DNA of 64,000 bases, taken from positions 1 to 64,000 of the forward strand of contig JAJDDW010000026.1 in NCBI GenBank assembly GCA_029260115.1. The letters run 5' to 3'. This document shows, in pieces, positions 17,056 to 26,572 of the stretch. The notes under the pieces are model-generated. The model saw only the letters and a program-made list of their open reading frames with translations. It did not search any database and was not told the DNA's origin. Source of the DNA: Phycisphaerae bacterium (lineage in GTDB: Bacteria > Planctomycetota > Phycisphaerae > UBA1845). Numbering within the stretch: position 1 is the first letter of the stretch; the number at the start of each line of letters is the position of its first letter. A program made the position numbers and the translations under genes.

Positions 17056-20000
17056 ATGTTTCTAAAAAAACTCACTATACACGGCTTCAAAAGTTTCTGT
17101 GACCGCGTCGACTTCGACTTCGGTCCAGGCATTACGTGCATCGTTGGCCCGAACGGCTGCGGTAAGAGTAATTTTGTAGATGCCGTCAAATGGGTACTTG
17201 GCGAGCAGTCGGCCCGCTCACTGCGTGGGCGACAGATGATTGATATGTTGTTTAACGGCTCTAGCGCACGCAAGAGCAGTAGCGTCGCACAAATTGACCT
17301 CCTATTTGATAACGCCGACCACACCCTGCCGACTGACCTGGAAGATGTAACTATCACACGCAAGCTTTATCGCTCTGGCGAAAGCGAATATTTGGTCAAT
17401 GGTGATCCGGCTCGATTGAAAGATGTACGCGAACTGTTTCTTGATACGGGTGTTGGCGTCAATGCTTATTCTATTATCGAGCAGGGAAAAGTAGATAGCT
17501 TATTGCAAAGTAGCCCACATGACCGTCGCATCATATTCGAAGAGGCTGCTGGGATTAGCCGGTACAAAGCGCGTCGCCGAGAAGCGGAACGAAAACTTGG
17601 CCGCACTCAGCAAAATTTGATGCGGGTGGAAGATATTATTCAGGAGCTTGAAAAGCGGCTGCGTAGCGTCAAAGTTCAAGCTGGCCGGGCTAGAACATAT
17701 AAAGAACACGAATCGCGACTGAACGAATTACGCGGCTCCTTTTCGATGGCGGAATATCATCGCTTTACGCGGGAAATGAATCGACTCAATAAAGAAGTGG
17801 CTGAAGTCGCTGATGAGGCGACCAAGCTCAACACTGACATCGACCACAATGAAACCGAAAGCAGCCAACTAACCATCCGACTAGACCGACTCGCGGAAGA
17901 AATTGCGGATACGGATAACCGGCTGGTTCATGCACAATCTAGTTTGAATGCGATGGAAGAGCGCATAGCATCTGCCCACAACCGCGTGGAAGAACAAACT
18001 CATATTCATGACCGCGCCCAACAACGACTGGCCAGCGAAACGGAACGTAGTCAAGAGACGGCGCGACAACTTGTAACTGCTCAACAGTCAGCGATTTTTC
18101 TGGAGACGCGGGCCGACGAGCTTCGCGTTCATATTGAAGCGCTTAACTCACGAGACCATGAAATGGCCCAGGCTTTTGCGGATGCGCAGCGCACGCTAGA
18201 AGACGAAAAAGCGGGGATCATCGATTTGGTTCGGAAGAGCGCTCAGATGAGAAACGAGTTGGTGCGTTTAACGACCCAGCGAGAATCGCTTGAGAGCCAG
18301 ACGCAGCGATTGGCTCGACGCCATGGTGAAATTGAAACTGACCTGCAAATCCAACGTGGGCAAGAGGCTGATCTGCGACAAAACCTCGTGGCAATAGAGG
18401 CTACGATTGATGCAAAAACTGAGCAATTGCACGCCAAAAAAAGCGAGGCTTCTCGTTTAGGTACGGAGCAGCAAAAGCTTATTGACGAGCTAGCTGCGAC
18501 TAAGGAATATCGCAGCGCTTCGCAATCGCGGCTCGATTTACTTTGCGATCTTGACCGTAAGCTGGACGGCGTGGGTGCGGGCGTACGAAAAGTGTTGGGG
18601 CTTGTTCAAGAAAGCGATGAGGCGCGAACTCAATCCACTACGGTCGGCTTAGTAGCTGATATTTTTGAAGCTGACGCGGTTAATGCTCAGATATTAGAAG
18701 CGGCACTTGATTCGGCGGATCAATATATCGTGGCTGAACGTGGAGAGGCGTTCTTGGGTTTCGTTCAAACGCTTGGCGAGCTTCCTGGCCGAATGCATGC
18801 TATATGCTTGGACCGCTTGCCCCCTATCATCAACGAACGAGCGTTTAATGATCAACCGGGGTTTGTGGCGCGGGCGAGCGACTTAATCACTTGCAACGAA
18901 TCTTACCGTAGCCTGGCTCGACATCTATTGGGTAAGACTATTGTCGTAGAAACGTTTGATGATGCTTTGCGATTGGCAAACGCAGACGTCTCGGGTCATC
19001 GCTTTGTCACTAAACGCGGCGAACTCATTGAGGCTGATGGCCGAATGGCGATGGGGTCTACCGGGTCGAGTACGGGATTGATTTCGCGTAAGAGTGAAAT
19101 TCGCGAAATTTCGGCGCAACTTATTGGCGTGGACCAGCAAATTGCATCTTTCTCACAGCAATTGGCTCACACGCAGGTGCAGGCGGATGATCTTGACGCC
19201 GCACAGCAAGAATTACGCAACACGATTTATGCTTCTAATACGGAAAAAGTGGAAGTCAACGCCGCTTGCCAATCAGTCACAGAAACTATTGAGCGATATA
19301 TGACAGAGCAACCATTGCTTGCTCAAGAACAACTTCTGCTGGAAAAAGAAATCCAGGAAATATTTGTGCGATGCGAAGAATATGCTCGCTCGCTAGCTAC
19401 GATTGAGGATGAAAGCGCCGAGCGTGAAAAGCAGGTTCTTACGCATGAGGATCGCATTGACACCTTAACTGAACGGCGAAGCTCGGCCCAAGAGGAATTG
19501 ACGCAAACACGGGTGGAAATTGGTCAGCTTACTGAGAAGCGCTCAGCCACGGCTGAGCAGGTAAATTCTTACAAGCGTTCCCTGCGCGAATCGCAAACGC
19601 TCATCACTACGGCAGAAAATGACATTTCTCAGTGCCAACAGCGGATAGAAGAAGCGCGGAACTCTATCAATGAGGGCACGGACAAAATGGCCTCTCTGGC
19701 TAGTGAGATAGCGGCGGGCACCGAACAGGCGAGCGCGTTACGCGGCCAGCGAGAGCAAATTCGGACACAACTTGATGGCATCGCCCAAGCGGTGAAGACC
19801 GCTCGCACGACATTGACAGCGGTAGAGCAGCGTGCGCATGATTTGGACGTATCGCTGGCGGAGTGTAAAGTTCGTCGGGACGAGTTAATCCATCGTACGC
19901 TGGAAGAAATCGGCGTCGACTTGGCTGAACTGTACACGACTTATCAACACGAAGACCAAGATTGGGAAGCGGTTGAACAGGAGATTGATGAGCTTCGCCA

Positions 20001-20622
20001 GAAGATGTCTCGACTTGGAAATGTTAACCTCGATGCTATTAATGAGCTGGACGAATTAGAACAACGACACGGATTCCTCAAGTCCCAACATGACGACCTA
20101 GCTGAGTCTCAGCGACAACTCGAATTACTGATCGACAAACTCAATAAGGAATCTCAAGAACGATTTAGAACGGCATTTGTTGAAATACGAGATCACTTCC
20201 GCAGCATGTTCCGCAAGCTCTTCGGTGGTGGTCGAGCCGATATTATTCTCGAAGATTCCGATGACATTTTGGAATGTGGCATTGAAATTGTTGCCCAGCC
20301 GCCTGGAAAAGATTTGCAGGCGATTTCACTCATGTCGGGTGGCGAAAAGTCTATGACAGCTATCGCACTCTTAATGAGTATATTCAAAACTCGGCCTGCA
20401 CCGTTTACTATTCTCGACGAGGTGGACGCTGCACTGGATGAAGCGAACAATGATCGGTTTAACCGCATTGTGCAGGAATTCGCCTCTGAGTCGCAATTTA
20501 TTGTCATCACGCACTCCAAATGGACAATGAACATCGGCGATCGCCTTTACGGCATTACCATGCAGGAACCTGGTGTTTCTACTCGCGTCAGTGTTGATCT
20601 CGATCAGCAGCGCGTGGCCTAG
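17056..20622 (+). CDS. smc: Chromosome segregation protein SMC
   Basis: SMC is the ATPase of the bacterial condensin, which extrudes DNA loops and organises the nucleoid with ScpA/ScpB. The protein is 1188 residues, the normal size. It has Walker A GPNGCGKS (31-38) in an N-terminal head, a long coiled coil, and a hinge at about 505-660 with the glycine-rich turns (GVGAGVRKVLGL). A second coiled coil is followed by a C-terminal head with signature SLMSGGEKSMTAIALL and Walker B PFTILDEVDAALDE. The reading frame extends 17 codons upstream to a TTG. The AGGGAGG site and MFLKKLTIHGFKSF homology make ATG 17056 the start. Confidence 0.97.
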   Translation: MFLKKLTIHGFKSFCDRVDFDFGPGITCIVGPNGCGKSNFVDAVKWVLGEQSARSLRGRQMIDMLFNGSSARKSSSVAQIDLLFDNADHTLPTDLEDVTITRKLYRSGESEYLVNGDPARLKDVRELFLDTGVGVNAYSIIEQGKVDSLLQSSPHDRRIIFEEAAGISRYKARRREAERKLGRTQQNLMRVEDIIQELEKRLRSVKVQAGRARTYKEHESRLNELRGSFSMAEYHRFTREMNRLNKEVAEVADEATKLNTDIDHNETESSQLTIRLDRLAEEIADTDNRLVHAQSSLNAMEERIASAHNRVEEQTHIHDRAQQRLASETERSQETARQLVTAQQSAIFLETRADELRVHIEALNSRDHEMAQAFADAQRTLEDEKAGIIDLVRKSAQMRNELVRLTTQRESLESQTQRLARRHGEIETDLQIQRGQEADLRQNLVAIEATIDAKTEQLHAKKSEASRLGTEQQKLIDELAATKEYRSASQSRLDLLCDLDRKLDGVGAGVRKVLGLVQESDEARTQSTTVGLVADIFEADAVNAQILEAALDSADQYIVAERGEAFLGFVQTLGELPGRMHAICLDRLPPIINERAFNDQPGFVARASDLITCNESYRSLARHLLGKTIVVETFDDALRLANADVSGHRFVTKRGELIEADGRMAMGSTGSSTGLISRKSEIREISAQLIGVDQQIASFSQQLAHTQVQADDLDAAQQELRNTIYASNTEKVEVNAACQSVTETIERYMTEQPLLAQEQLLLEKEIQEIFVRCEEYARSLATIEDESAEREKQVLTHEDRIDTLTERRSSAQEELTQTRVEIGQLTEKRSATAEQVNSYKRSLRESQTLITTAENDISQCQQRIEEARNSINEGTDKMASLASEIAAGTEQASALRGQREQIRTQLDGIAQAVKTARTTLTAVEQRAHDLDVSLAECKVRRDELIHRTLEEIGVDLAELYTTYQHEDQDWEAVEQEIDELRQKMSRLGNVNLDAINELDELEQRHGFLKSQHDDLAESQRQLELLIDKLNKESQERFRTAFVEIRDHFRSMFRKLFGGGRADIILEDSDDILECGIEIVAQPPGKDLQAISLMSGGEKSMTAIALLMSIFKTRPAPFTILDEVDAALDEANNDRFNRIVQEFASESQFIVITHSKWTMNIGDRLYGITMQEPGVSTRVSVDLDQQRVA

Positions 20623-20871
20623 GTATAGTCAAGCTAATATCTGCTAAATAATTTTCTTTGGCTTAAATGCGGCTGATCCAGTCGTGACTTATTGAGGGAT
20701 CGTTACGTCGCCATCCCTACTTTCATAACGCGCAACAGCAATAATCCTTTACACCAATCTTGTCGAATCTTGTCCAGATGCATGCGAAACACGTGTAATA
20801 TAAGTTAATATGGTTAGTGAACGGGCCGTGGATGCTTTTGGCATCACTAAACATACTTGAGGAGAACGCAT

Positions 20872-22458
20872 ATGCGCCGAAACGAATTCGTTTCACCGGT
20901 TTACTTTCTGTTAGCGACAACCTGCTTCACTTCGCTATCATCTTGCACCCCCTGGCCTGGCCCGCAGTTTCAATCTACAGATGCCCAACAAACTACCACG
21001 CTCCGCAATATACCCGGGCTACATATTCAGCCTCGCGATATGATGGCTCATATTCAAATACTCGCATCGGATGGTTTGGAGGGTCGCGGGACGGGCGAAC
21101 GGGGCATAGACATCGCGGCAGGATATATAGCTGGGCGATTCGCAGCTAGCGGGTTAATGCCTGTTGGTGATGATCACACTTACTTTCAGGCGTTCATGAT
21201 TAATAATACAACGGATGTGGCACCGGGAACCACGGTTTCGTTGCAGGGAAGTTCAGAGACCTTCGAGCTTCATGAAGATTTCACTGCGCTTAGTATGACG
21301 GCGGCTGGCTCATTTGATAGCGGCGGCGTGTTTGTTGGTTATGGCATTACCGATAGCGATCGCCAATATGATGATTATGCCGATGTGGATGTAGATGGCC
21401 AAGTCGTGCTTATGTTGCGACGCGAGCCCACGTCTTGGACTAGCGAATCAGGAAGCTATAGCAGGCACGCCACGTTTCGTCGCAAAATTTCTAACGCTAT
21501 CAAACATGGCGCATCAGCTATTCTTATCGTAAACCAACGATCAGAATTATTAGGAAGCGACGACCTGATGTCATTTCAACGATCTCGCATTAACGGTAAA
21601 ATCCCGATCTTACAAATCAAGCGGACACTAGCTGATACGTTGCTGGCGGCTGGCTCACTTGATAATATCAACAACCTTCAAGCTCGTATCGATAAAGATG
21701 GTGCGCCTATATCTTCGACGTTAGACGGTGTGACGATTCGTGGACAGATCGAGCTCGTCCAAGATGGCATTGAGGCTCGCAACGTGATTGGCTTATTGCC
21801 CGCAACGAGTGACAGTGATGAATATCTAGTCATAGGCGCCCACTACGATCACCTAGGTAAGAAGCATGGACAAATTTATAACGGCGCGGATGATAATGCG
21901 TCCGGTACGGCTGCGGTAATTGAGATGGCTCGCGTATTTTCTCAGCAACGCGAGCGGCGGCGTAACCTTGTTTTCATGGCATTTTCCGGCGAGGAGCTGG
22001 GGTTGTTGGGTAGCGCTCATTATGTGTATCAGCCCATTTTTCCGCTCGACCACACGATCGCGATGATCAATCTGGATATGATTGGTCGTCTCGATCAATC
22101 TAGCGAGATGAATAAGCTGGCGGTACACGGCTTGGGTACTGGCGAGAACTTTGAAGGCATTGTTGATCGACATGCGGCCCGTCTTTCGATCGACTATATC
22201 AAAGAGCCTAGCGCGTTAGGTCCAAGTGACCACGCCTCTTTTTATCGTGGCGGTGTACCGGCCCTATTTTTTTTCACAGGTATACACGATGACTACCACC
22301 AACCCGGGGATGATATTGAGAAAATACATACTACCGGCGCCGCATTCATTGCGGAGATGGCCTATCGCACGGCAGATGACCTGCTGAACGAAAAAGAGGC
22401 ACCGCATTTTGTAGAAGTGAATCAGCGTGCGCGAATCTTTCGTGGTGCAATTCGGTAA
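20872..22458 (+). CDS. M28-family zinc aminopeptidase lipoprotein with PA domain
   Basis: A secreted dizinc peptidase of about 528 residues. The N-terminus is a lipoprotein signal with lipobox LSSC (Cys near residue 25). A protease-associated domain spans about 120-290. The M28 core then carries all ligands: His in GAHYDHLG, Asp in GADDNASG, the catalytic Glu pair in SGEELGLLGS, Asp in NLDMIG and His in GPSDHASF. It should trim peptides at the cell surface or periplasm. A GAGGAG site 8 bases before ATG 20872 fixes the start over the TTG 15 bases earlier. It is monocistronic by spacing, with convergent transcription downstream. Confidence 0.93.
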   Translation: MRRNEFVSPVYFLLATTCFTSLSSCTPWPGPQFQSTDAQQTTTLRNIPGLHIQPRDMMAHIQILASDGLEGRGTGERGIDIAAGYIAGRFAASGLMPVGDDHTYFQAFMINNTTDVAPGTTVSLQGSSETFELHEDFTALSMTAAGSFDSGGVFVGYGITDSDRQYDDYADVDVDGQVVLMLRREPTSWTSESGSYSRHATFRRKISNAIKHGASAILIVNQRSELLGSDDLMSFQRSRINGKIPILQIKRTLADTLLAAGSLDNINNLQARIDKDGAPISSTLDGVTIRGQIELVQDGIEARNVIGLLPATSDSDEYLVIGAHYDHLGKKHGQIYNGADDNASGTAAVIEMARVFSQQRERRRNLVFMAFSGEELGLLGSAHYVYQPIFPLDHTIAMINLDMIGRLDQSSEMNKLAVHGLGTGENFEGIVDRHAARLSIDYIKEPSALGPSDHASFYRGGVPALFFFTGIHDDYHQPGDDIEKIHTTGAAFIAEMAYRTADDLLNEKEAPHFVEVNQRARIFRGAIR

Positions 22459-22514
22459 TTCTCATGCAAGCTTTTACGATAACGATCGCGCGTACACGGC
22501 TCGGCAAATAAAAA

Positions 22515-22550
22515 AGGGTTCTGCCTCGCGCTTTGGCGAAGCAGAACCCT
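22515..22550 (-). terminator. Rho-independent terminator of the triple-redoxin gene
   Basis: AGGGTTCTGC and GCAGAACCCT form a 10-bp perfect stem around a short loop. On the minus strand it is followed by a T-run (TTTTTTATT), as expected for a terminator about 55 bases beyond the stop of the minus-strand gene. It may also stop readthrough from the peptidase gene, although no T-run follows on that side. Confidence 0.85.
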
Positions 22551-22604
22551 GAAGATATATCACGCATAGCCTTACAAACTCAAAGCTATGCTAAAGTCTG
22601 CGTA

Positions 22605-25214
22605 TTACCCTTTCATCAGGCCATTAAGCTGCCCTTTGAGCAAATCAACCATGTCCGGTTTGGCACCGATATTGACGTGGGCAATTTTCCCGTCTTTGCC
22701 GACTACGATCATAGTCGGGAAACTCACGGCCTTGAACTTGCCACCGACAATGTTCTTCGGATCGTGGGCGAATTCGAGGTTTGAACCAATACCTTTATAA
22801 ACATTAAAAGCATCTTCGAGCGTGTATTCCTTACGCATGGTAAGGGCGACATTCACAAAGCGAATGCCCTTAGCCTCATACTCTGCGCGAACCTTCTCGA
22901 CGTTAGGCACTTGTTTCTTGCAGAAGCCACAGTTTGGTGCAATAAAATTGAGCACAGTAGCTGGGTGCTTGGCAAAATCGGCATTAGATACCATTTTGCC
23001 ATCCTTGGTTTTGATATCGAAAGCTGGTGATGGCTTCCCGACTAAGTCCATCGCTGGGCGCTGACCGCCGCTTGGCTTAGCTGAGGCAAACTTCGGCATA
23101 GGCTTGCCAGCAATCAAAGCGTCCAATTGCGACTTCAAACGCTTTTCCAGATCGCCAAGGTTACCAACATTAGCTGCGGCGACTTTGCCATCTTTTCCAA
23201 GGACAACCATCGTCGGGAATCCGCTCGCATTAAACGAACGGCCGACCGAGTTATCTGGGTTCATGGCTAATTCACCCTTAAAGCCACACTCGTCCAACTT
23301 GGCTTGAGTCTGCTCAACAGTATACGGCGAACGCATAGTCTGTCCGACAGCCACAAATCGTACACCCTTGCTTTCGTATTCTTTACGAATTTGCTCGACG
23401 CGTGGCAATTGCTTCTTGCAGAAGCCACAGTTCACGGCGAAGAAGTCAAGCACCGTGATGGCTTCTTTCGTCGTCGCGGTGGTTAAAGGTTTGCCGCTAG
23501 TAGTGGTTAAATTAAAATTCGGGATGCCTTTGCCAACAAGATCATCTGGTGATTGTCTTCTAGGCTGGGGTTTTGCAGGCGCGGCCGCAAGGGTCGGAAC
23601 CTCTTTACCCGCAAGAAGTGCGTCGAGCTGGCCCGCTAAACGAGATTCTAAGTCTCCAACATTGCCAACATTTACCGCACCAACCTTGCCTTTTTTGCCG
23701 AGAACTACCATCGTAGGATAGCTGTTCGCCTTGAACAATGGGCCGACGGTATTGGCACTATCAATGGCTAGCTCGCCTTTGAAACCAAGATCATTAATCG
23801 TAGCCTTTACCTGGTCATCCGTGAACGGTTTACGCATGGTCTGACTAACCGTCACAAAACGCACGCCTTTAGCCTCATACTTTTTACGTACTGTTTCCAT
23901 TCGAGGAATTTGCTTCTTGCAGAAGCCACAATTGACTGCGAAGAAATCAAGCACAGTCACTTGCTCTTTCGCGGTGCTATTCGAGAGTGGTTTACCGGTA
24001 GTGGTAGTCAAAGAGAAACTTGGGATAGGCGTACCGACCATTTCTTCTGCCGGACGACGCGGGGGAGCCGCAGCCTTTGCATCTATTTGCTTGGGAGCTT
24101 GACGTAGCGAAACCGGAATGATTAATTCAGGCTTTTCTTTGTCGTCCGTTTTAAGAACAATTTTAGCACCGCTATCTGGTGGCGCGTATCCGGCGGGCAT
24201 ATCCAGTGTCACGGTATATGCTCTTCCAGGTGTGCGTTCGTTGAGGGCAACCTTGATTTTAGGGTCCGTCGAGGTGGCCTCAAGGACTTTTACGTCACTG
24301 GCCCCGTAGTTGGTGAGGCGAATGGGACGAGACGTAACATTTTTCGTCGGTCTATTCTGATCAATCACCACTTGTGATGGTTGAACATCAAGACGCTCCG
24401 GTACAGTGGCATGCGCATTGACCGGTATGGACTCTTGTCCCTCAATATTCGTGGTTATGTCAATCTTCCCACGTAGCCGACCTGGGCTATAAGGCGGCGT
24501 AATTTTGATCTTCAGTTCGAAGCTTTTTCCTTTTTCTTTTTCTACCAAATTGAACGAGAACGGGCCGTCCTTATCTTTGGAGAGCTTAAGCGTAAGCGGA
24601 TCTTCTGTATTGTTAGTGATTTTTAGGATTCGCTCTTGAGGTTCAGTCAGCGAAACTTTTCCGAATGTCGCATTACCAGGCAATACATCCACGTATCGCT
24701 TAACAATTCCAGCTAGCGTAAGACGTAAGTTTGGGGTTTCTGGATCATTGCTGGAAATAGTCACAGTTTTTTGAAAACGGCCACGTAACTTTTTGCTATC
24801 GACGGCAAACGAAAATTCACCTGACCCACCGGGCGGGATTGAAGCAGGGTGCGGACCGGCTTTCGTGCATCCACATGATGGCTTGACTTTGGTAATCACC
24901 AAAGCTTCCTTACCTTCATTGCGAATAGTGTAAGTGTGCGACAATTTAGGTCCCATCCACACTTCATCGAAGCTGTGAGTTGCCTCATCGCAAACGATTT
25001 TTGGTGTAGCGCCCGAAGCAGCCTTCATCGCTGATGGCGCAGCTGACTTTGCTGAATTCTGCTTCGCTACGGGAGTCGGATTCATCTCAGGCTTTGGCGG
25101 TTTCGCGTAAGCACCAATACCAATGGCTCCCACCATAAGCGGGGTTAGAAGCGTCGTTACCAAACGGTACTGCCGCTTAACGATGATCGTTCGATTCATT
25201 CCACGTCTCTTCAT
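22605..25214 (-). CDS. DUF1573 protein with three tandem TlpA-like thioredoxin domains
   Basis: An exported protein of 869 residues. It has an N-terminal signal/anchor (about 18-37) and a DUF1573 (HYDIN/ASH-like beta) domain at about 72-170, containing SCGC at 113-116. A further beta-rich region covers 170-370. Three redoxin repeats follow, each with an identical NCGFCKKQ active site: Cys429/432, Cys596/599 and Cys762/765. The cis-proline loops are YPT (500), FPT (667) and FPT (833). Repeats are about 165 residues apart with Pro/Ala-rich linkers. It probably acts as a periplasmic disulfide reductase or protein-thiol chaperone. Residue identity between repeats suggests recent internal duplication. 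A start five codons later (25199) is possible. Confidence 0.93.
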   Translation of the reverse strand: MKRRGMNRTIIVKRQYRLVTTLLTPLMVGAIGIGAYAKPPKPEMNPTPVAKQNSAKSAAPSAMKAASGATPKIVCDEATHSFDEVWMGPKLSHTYTIRNEGKEALVITKVKPSCGCTKAGPHPASIPPGGSGEFSFAVDSKKLRGRFQKTVTISSNDPETPNLRLTLAGIVKRYVDVLPGNATFGKVSLTEPQERILKITNNTEDPLTLKLSKDKDGPFSFNLVEKEKGKSFELKIKITPPYSPGRLRGKIDITTNIEGQESIPVNAHATVPERLDVQPSQVVIDQNRPTKNVTSRPIRLTNYGASDVKVLEATSTDPKIKVALNERTPGRAYTVTLDMPAGYAPPDSGAKIVLKTDDKEKPELIIPVSLRQAPKQIDAKAAAPPRRPAEEMVGTPIPSFSLTTTTGKPLSNSTAKEQVTVLDFFAVNCGFCKKQIPRMETVRKKYEAKGVRFVTVSQTMRKPFTDDQVKATINDLGFKGELAIDSANTVGPLFKANSYPTMVVLGKKGKVGAVNVGNVGDLESRLAGQLDALLAGKEVPTLAAAPAKPQPRRQSPDDLVGKGIPNFNLTTTSGKPLTTATTKEAITVLDFFAVNCGFCKKQLPRVEQIRKEYESKGVRFVAVGQTMRSPYTVEQTQAKLDECGFKGELAMNPDNSVGRSFNASGFPTMVVLGKDGKVAAANVGNLGDLEKRLKSQLDALIAGKPMPKFASAKPSGGQRPAMDLVGKPSPAFDIKTKDGKMVSNADFAKHPATVLNFIAPNCGFCKKQVPNVEKVRAEYEAKGIRFVNVALTMRKEYTLEDAFNVYKGIGSNLEFAHDPKNIVGGKFKAVSFPTMIVVGKDGKIAHVNIGAKPDMVDLLKGQLNGLMKG

Positions 25215-25613
25215 GACGATACTGTTCCTCTCTCGAAAACAAACTTGCTCAAACCCATTTAGATTCTTAAACTACTACCGCGACATCATTGCCGAATGGT
25301 ACGCAACATCTCACTCGTAGACTAGACGCCCAACACAATGAGGCCATCACGCTCGACTATCCATCGTTGGTTATACCACCTAAGCACAAGACATTTCAAC
25401 CACGCTGCCGTTATGTTACTTCGACGTTACGGCCCTGAAATGCTCCTGGCTGTCTTAATCCCGCTTAGCAGCGTTGCGTGATTGTGATCGCCAGTATTGA
25501 TATTCGCAAAACGACCGCTTTATCGCCTATTTACTTGGTACATGCCTGTGACCATCGAACGCCAAATGCTGACAGATTTGCCTCGTACCCGATGATATGA
25601 ATAATGTGCTTTT
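25215..25613. other. Intergenic region between divergent genes
   Basis: About 400 bases separate the minus-strand redoxin protein and the plus-strand pgpA. Both promoters must be here. I see no hairpin repeat, RNA gene or convincing reading frame. Confidence 0.4.
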
Positions 25614-26105
25614 ATGAACCAACTTCCGATTCGACATTGCGTTCTTCTGGGTATCGGCTCTTTAGGGCCGCTTGGCCATCTGCCCGCCTCCGGCACGGTG
25701 ACCGTCGCTGTAGCGGGTATCCCTTTTTTCCTGCTCGTGGATTGGCTTGAGCCGCCGCTGGTGCCCTACTTGGTGTTCGTCTTTATCTTCACTGCCGCGT
25801 CAATCGCATTGCACGACGTCGGCGATCGCATATTGGGAGAAAAAGATAGCCGAAAACTTGTGTGGGACGAGTTGGCCGGATTCTGGGTGGCTATTATTGC
25901 CGTCCCGTTTACGTGGCAGTTAGCTGTCATCGCGTTCTTTTTGGAACGGGCAATCGACATTGCCAAGATCCCCCCGGCTAACTGGATCGAACAGCGTTGG
26001 CCTGGTGGCTGGGGTGTGGTCGGAGATGATATTATCGCCGGTCTTTACACCTGCGGCATACTGCACGCGGCGATACATTACTTCCCGAATTGGGTTGGGC
26101 TTTAG
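25614..26105 (+). CDS. pgpA: Phosphatidylglycerophosphatase A
   Basis: PgpA removes the phosphate from phosphatidylglycerol phosphate, the last step of phosphatidylglycerol synthesis. The 163-residue membrane protein keeps the family signatures: GSLGPLGHLPASGTVTVA at the N-terminus, VWDELAGFWVAI after the second helix, the FFLERAIDIAKIPPANWIE segment, and GGWGVVGDDIIAGLYT with the conserved aspartates. Four hydrophobic helices are visible. It stands alone by spacing. Confidence 0.93.
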   Translation: MNQLPIRHCVLLGIGSLGPLGHLPASGTVTVAVAGIPFFLLVDWLEPPLVPYLVFVFIFTAASIALHDVGDRILGEKDSRKLVWDELAGFWVAIIAVPFTWQLAVIAFFLERAIDIAKIPPANWIEQRWPGGWGVVGDDIIAGLYTCGILHAAIHYFPNWVGL

Positions 26106-26572
26106 AATAGTGCGTAAGAACCAAACACGGTCTCTGACTTCATTTTCGCAACGGTGCGAGACGCGAATTAGCCGCTCGTCGGCGAATCGAGCGACCACGG
26201 TGTGAACCATGCTATGGGTTAGTTCTCAGATGGCTTTCACCACCTGCGAGCCTTAATTAGCACGGCATACCACACCAACCGTATGGTACGATATGCCCGT
26301 CGTACCTAGTCAAACTCTAAGATTATCCTGACTAAAGTTTGGCTTACGTGCTGAACAATCGATACGGTAAATGTGGGTGTTCTAGTGCAAGAGTTCGATA
26401 ATGTGCCTACTGACATGGTCTACAGATGATGCGTATCGGCCTACAATAAGCGGGGAGAGAATAAGACTTGGGCTATTAATTCTTATATGTAGGAATTCTT
26501 ACGGCGTCGCGATGGATCCCTGAACGTTGGGGGTCAATTCCACATGAGACTCGATAAGTCGTTTGGATAATT
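26106..26572. other. Gene-free region between convergent pgpA and the ammonia-lyase gene
   Basis: About 470 bases between two 3' ends. I see no strong terminator hairpin, no RNA gene and no credible ORF. Confidence 0.4.
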
